Positions 13,899-16,366 of a stretch of DNA of 16,366 nucleotides are shown here, piece by piece; position 1 is the first letter of the stretch, and each line of letters starts with the position of its first letter. Below the pieces are notes generated by a model. The model had not been told where the DNA came from. It was given only the letters and a program-made list of their open reading frames with translations, and did not search any database. The translations under genes and the position numbers were made by a program. The stretch lies in assembly GCA_964464145.1 (NCBI GenBank), contig CAYXFB010000063.1:1-16366 (forward strand). Direction: 5' to 3'. Source of the stretch: UBA5399 sp964464145 (GTDB lineage: Bacteria > Bacillota > Clostridia > Christensenellales > Christensenellaceae).

Positions 13899-15617
13899 TT
13901 ACTTTATATCTATGCCCACTATCTTTTTGCCGCGTGTGCCCACCACCAGCTTGTTTCCATACACAGCGGGCGAGGCCTCCACGTTGGAGCCCACGTTTAT
14001 GCTGTCCCTTATGTCTCCGCTCTTGCCGTCTATCAGGTAAATGGTTCCCTTGCTGTCCGCCTGAACTATATATGCCTTGCCGCTGCTTGAGTATACGGCC
14101 ACGGGAGAGCTCCAGGAGTAGTTGTCCATATTGATCGCCCATCTTTCTTCGCCCGTGTTCTTATCCAGCGCCACCAGCCTTCCTGTGCGCTTGTAGGGCG
14201 TCCGCGCGACCGGGCATATCAGCAGATCGGATATCTCTCCCCTGCCCAGCACGGGCGTGGCCTGAACTCCGCCCGAAAGCCCGCTCAGCGAATATACCTC
14301 GTAGGGCTTTTGCCATATTACCTCGCCCGTCATGGCGTTCAGCTTGTATATGGACATTTTGCCCTTTCCCGTTTTTTCGTCCATCTCCCAGTGCAGCGAG
14401 GGCGCGGTGTATATGAACTTATTGCCTGCCTCGTCCTGCTCGAACACGGGTGAAGAATTTGTATCGTCCAGTATGTCCTGCGCCCATACCAGCTGCATCG
14501 TATTGAGATCGAGGCACATCATGTCGCCCGCGTTGTCCGCCACGAACATATATTGCTGCCAAACGACGGCGCTGTCCTCCATGCCCCACCAATACTTATC
14601 CTCGCTTGTGCGGTCTGTGGAGTACGTCCACTTCACCTGCTCTGTAGGGTTTATGGAAAGCGTACCCGCCGCGGGGTCGTAGGCCGTGTTCAGCTTCATT
14701 GTGTACAGTATGGAGTTTTCACCCGGATAGAGCAGCGTATCCGTATTTGCGTCCACGAGAGCGGAACTGTCGAAGGCGTGGAATTCGCGCGGTGAAAAGG
14801 TATCGTCCGCACCAAATTCGTACATAAGGCTGCAATCTAATAGGCTATACACAAAAACGCGCGCCCTGCCCTCCGGCTCTTCTGAAAGCGAATCGCCCGC
14901 GCCCACGAAAAACATGGGTATGCCGCGTGGATCTAGCGCGCCCGCGCCCTTGAAGGTCAACCCTATGTCCAGCACGTCGCGTGTGGCCGTGCCGTCCTCC
15001 ATATCTAGGAAGTACAACTTGCCCGCCATCGTGGCGTATATGACCTCCACAAGCCCCTGCTTGGCCTTCTTTTCGGGGTACATATTCATGTGCTGCTTCA
15101 CGTCCTCGTCCCAGCGCATTATGAGCGGCTGCCCCGTCCACCCGCTGCCCGACCATTCGTCCGAACCCTTGCCGCGCGTTTCCGCGCTCTTGGGTATGCT
15201 GCCCGTCTCTATTTCCCAGTAATCCTTATCGAACTTGCCCTCCACGATATCGGGCGTTCCGAAGCTGGCTGTATCGCGGTAGTTGTTGCCCCGGAAGGTC
15301 ACTATGCCTTCTGCGGCGGTGTAGTTCGCGCCCGCGCCGAAGGATATAGGCTCTGTGCGGGTGTATTGCTGCACCTCCTGCCCATCCACCATCAGGCGCT
15401 GCGCAAAGCCCAGATTGGCCGGATCCGTTGCGGCCATGGCAGCGGGCGTGTTGCCGTTCGCGCCCGCTATGGCCGCCGGATCGCAAATGGCATGAATGTT
15501 TTGCTCCGTCTTATATCCGTAATACCTATCAAACAAAAACAATCCGCCGCCCACAAAAAGCACTGCCAGCAAGGCAGCGGTAATAATGATTATTTTCTTG
15601 CGCTTAGTTTTTTTCAT
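13899..15617 (-). CDS. membrane-anchored PQQ-like beta-propeller protein
   Basis: The 572-residue protein has a Lys/Arg-rich start and one hydrophobic helix at about 9-29, without a lipobox cysteine, so it is either anchored in the membrane or secreted. The rest is extracytoplasmic and built of PQQ-type beta-propeller blades, seen as repeats of strand, Asp-x-x-(T/S)-Gly-x-x-x-W: KLYFLDMEDGT near 200, MMCLDLNTMQLVW at 366-378, IYKLNAMTGEVIW at 423-435, LVALDKNTGEERW at 481-493 and IYLIDGKSGDI at 526-536. Residues about 40-100 are a low-complexity stalk. No catalytic or cofactor residues of quinoprotein dehydrogenases are recognised; a binding or scaffold role similar to BamB-type propellers is an inference, and BamB's outer-membrane job cannot apply here. 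A TTGACA-type promoter lies upstream; AAGGGTG 8 nt before the ATG is a modest ribosome binding site. Confidence 0.85.
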   Translation of the reverse strand: MKKTKRKKIIIITAALLAVLFVGGGLFLFDRYYGYKTEQNIHAICDPAAIAGANGNTPAAMAATDPANLGFAQRLMVDGQEVQQYTRTEPISFGAGANYTAAEGIVTFRGNNYRDTASFGTPDIVEGKFDKDYWEIETGSIPKSAETRGKGSDEWSGSGWTGQPLIMRWDEDVKQHMNMYPEKKAKQGLVEVIYATMAGKLYFLDMEDGTATRDVLDIGLTFKGAGALDPRGIPMFFVGAGDSLSEEPEGRARVFVYSLLDCSLMYEFGADDTFSPREFHAFDSSALVDANTDTLLYPGENSILYTMKLNTAYDPAAGTLSINPTEQVKWTYSTDRTSEDKYWWGMEDSAVVWQQYMFVADNAGDMMCLDLNTMQLVWAQDILDDTNSSPVFEQDEAGNKFIYTAPSLHWEMDEKTGKGKMSIYKLNAMTGEVIWQKPYEVYSLSGLSGGVQATPVLGRGEISDLLICPVARTPYKRTGRLVALDKNTGEERWAINMDNYSWSSPVAVYSSSGKAYIVQADSKGTIYLIDGKSGDIRDSINVGSNVEASPAVYGNKLVVGTRGKKIVGIDIK

Positions 15618-15660
15618 CCGTCAAACACCCTTCCAATCTTAAATACAAACTTACTTTTAT

Positions 15661-15688
15661 TCTATATCCAATTGTGGGTGTGTGTCAA
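15661..15688 (-). promoter_or_regulatory. sigma-A promoter of the beta-propeller gene
   Basis: On the minus strand a perfect TTGACA (15683-15688) is followed after 16 bases by TATAGA (15661-15666). The start would lie near 15654, giving a leader of about 37 nt. Confidence 0.6.
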
Positions 15689-15755
15689 AAAAACAACTTG
15701 TAAAATATACCTTATCTTTTCTTGGACTAATTATGCCATCAATTTTTCACACAAT

Positions 15756-15770
15756 TGATAATAATTATGA
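15756..15770. promoter_or_regulatory. candidate Fur box (7-1-7 type)
   Basis: TGATAATAATTATGA matches the Bacillus Fur 7-1-7 consensus TGATAATNATTATCA at 13 of 14 specified positions and the PerR consensus at 12 of 14. It lies in the divergent region, about 80 bp before the hemerythrin start and about 68 bp upstream of the -35 of the beta-propeller promoter. A TATATATA stretch at 15791-15798 could be the -10 region of the hemerythrin promoter, which would put the box over its -35 region, a usual place for repression. The region is AT-rich, so a chance match must be considered. Confidence 0.45.
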
Positions 15771-15849
15771 TTATTCTTGTTGACTCTGTTTATATATAGA
15801 GAGAAATGTTTTATTTCAATTAGAAAATTTGTGGGGAGGTTACTTAACA

Positions 15850-16251
15850 ATGTTATGGAACAAAAATCTTGAGACTGGTATCAGCGAGATAGACGCGCAG
15901 CACAAGGAGCTTTTTAGGCAGATCGATATTTTAATGGATGTAAAAAACGATAAACGCATAAAGGAAACTTTGAACTTTCTTTCCGATTACATACTGAAAC
16001 ATTTCAGCGATGAGGAAAAAATGCACCGAGCGTCAAATTATCCCAAGGCGGCTATGCACAAAGGTTATCACGATAATTACGTGAAGGTTTTTAAGCAGCT
16101 TAAAAGCAAGGTGGAGACCGAGGGCGAGGTTTTGACGAACAAGCTTGCCGTTAGCAGCAACGTCGTGGATTGGCTCAAGAACCACATAATGGTGCACGAT
16201 CTGGAGTTTGCTAAATATTATAAAACTCAAAACGCGGCAGTTACCGTGTGA
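15850..16251 (+). CDS. bacteriohemerythrin
   Basis: The 133-residue four-helix protein binds oxygen at a non-haem diiron centre. All seven ligands are visible: His18 (DAQHKELF), His51 and Glu55 (HFSDEE), His70 and His74 (HKGYH), His112 and Asp117 (HIMVHD). Length is typical of a single-domain bacterial hemerythrin, and there is no fused chemotaxis or GGDEF domain. GGGGAGG at 15833-15839 lies 10 nt before the ATG; an in-frame TTG at 15829 overlaps this site and is rejected. Such proteins store or deliver oxygen or sense it; in an anaerobe, oxygen or nitric oxide detoxification is plausible. A Fur-like box upstream suggests control by iron. An intrinsic terminator follows, so it is a single-gene unit. 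Confidence 0.93.
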   Translation: MLWNKNLETGISEIDAQHKELFRQIDILMDVKNDKRIKETLNFLSDYILKHFSDEEKMHRASNYPKAAMHKGYHDNYVKVFKQLKSKVETEGEVLTNKLAVSSNVVDWLKNHIMVHDLEFAKYYKTQNAAVTV

Positions 16252-16274
16252 AAATTTTGACCGATACTTCAAAA

Positions 16275-16310
16275 CCGCTCAAGAACTATTGTTGAGCGGC
16301 TTTTATTTTT
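16275..16310 (+). terminator. intrinsic terminator of the hemerythrin gene
   Basis: CCGCTCAA at 16275-16282 pairs with TTGAGCGG at 16292-16299 around a 9-base loop, followed by CTTTTATTTTT. The remaining 56 bases of the window hold nothing recognisable. Confidence 0.9.
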
Positions 16311-16366
16311 GTGGGCTCTATGTCAAATGTTGGGGTAGAGCAGTAAACTAAAGCAAGAATAGCGAG

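Noticed and set aside
1..16366. CRISPR array, tRNA, rRNA, retron or toxin-antitoxin pair
   Set aside because: No regularly spaced repeats, no tRNA-like T-arm and acceptor pairing, no rRNA core sequence, no reverse transcriptase and no pair of overlapping small genes were seen on either strand.

Overview
The window reads as a chromosomal stretch of a Clostridia-like member of the Bacillota. Ribosome binding sites are GGAGG-type, promoters are sigma-A-like (TTGCAT-17-TATAAT, TTGAAA-17-TAAAAT, TTGACA-16-TATAGA), intergenic regions are AT-rich, and the coding regions have moderate GC with frequent ATA isoleucine codons. There is no outer-membrane machinery. The exact genus cannot be read from this sequence. 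Ten genes are supported, almost all with their own promoter or terminator, so the region is a series of single-gene units rather than an operon.

Left part (1-6280): a complete tyrosine recombinase (244-1296) stands without any other phage or conjugation gene. About 600 bp of non-coding DNA follow, with two inverted repeats, a consensus-like promoter at 1629-1657 and an apparent 230-nt leader. Then comes a 4.2-kb gene for a secreted 1398-residue protein built from carboxypeptidase-regulatory-like, Ig-like and bacterial Ig-like (Big_2-type) modules. A bidirectional terminator closes this part.

Middle part (6314-9774): an FGGY sugar kinase (minus strand), a 72-residue small protein with its own promoter (plus strand), a 63-bp imperfect palindrome resembling the end of an IS3/IS150-group element, and a CLC chloride/proton antiporter (minus strand).

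Right part (9839-16366): two membrane-bound diguanylate cyclases (GGEEF and GGDEF, both without the RxxD inhibitory site), an RmuC-family protein between them, a membrane-anchored PQQ-type beta-propeller protein, and a bacteriohemerythrin with all its diiron ligands. The second cyclase is preceded by a possible promoter, two hairpins and a strong intrinsic terminator with no plus-strand gene before it, which is best read as a small RNA or a conditional leader. The divergent region before the hemerythrin gene contains a 13-of-14 match to the Bacillus Fur 7-1-7 box.

A plausible common theme of the right part is envelope sensing and c-di-GMP signalling plus oxygen/iron handling, but nothing in the sequence links these genes into one system. 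The most interesting unexplained items are the structured RNA at about 12341-12520, the Fur-like box, the long leader of the Ig-like protein, and the palindromes next to the recombinase and at 8402-8464.
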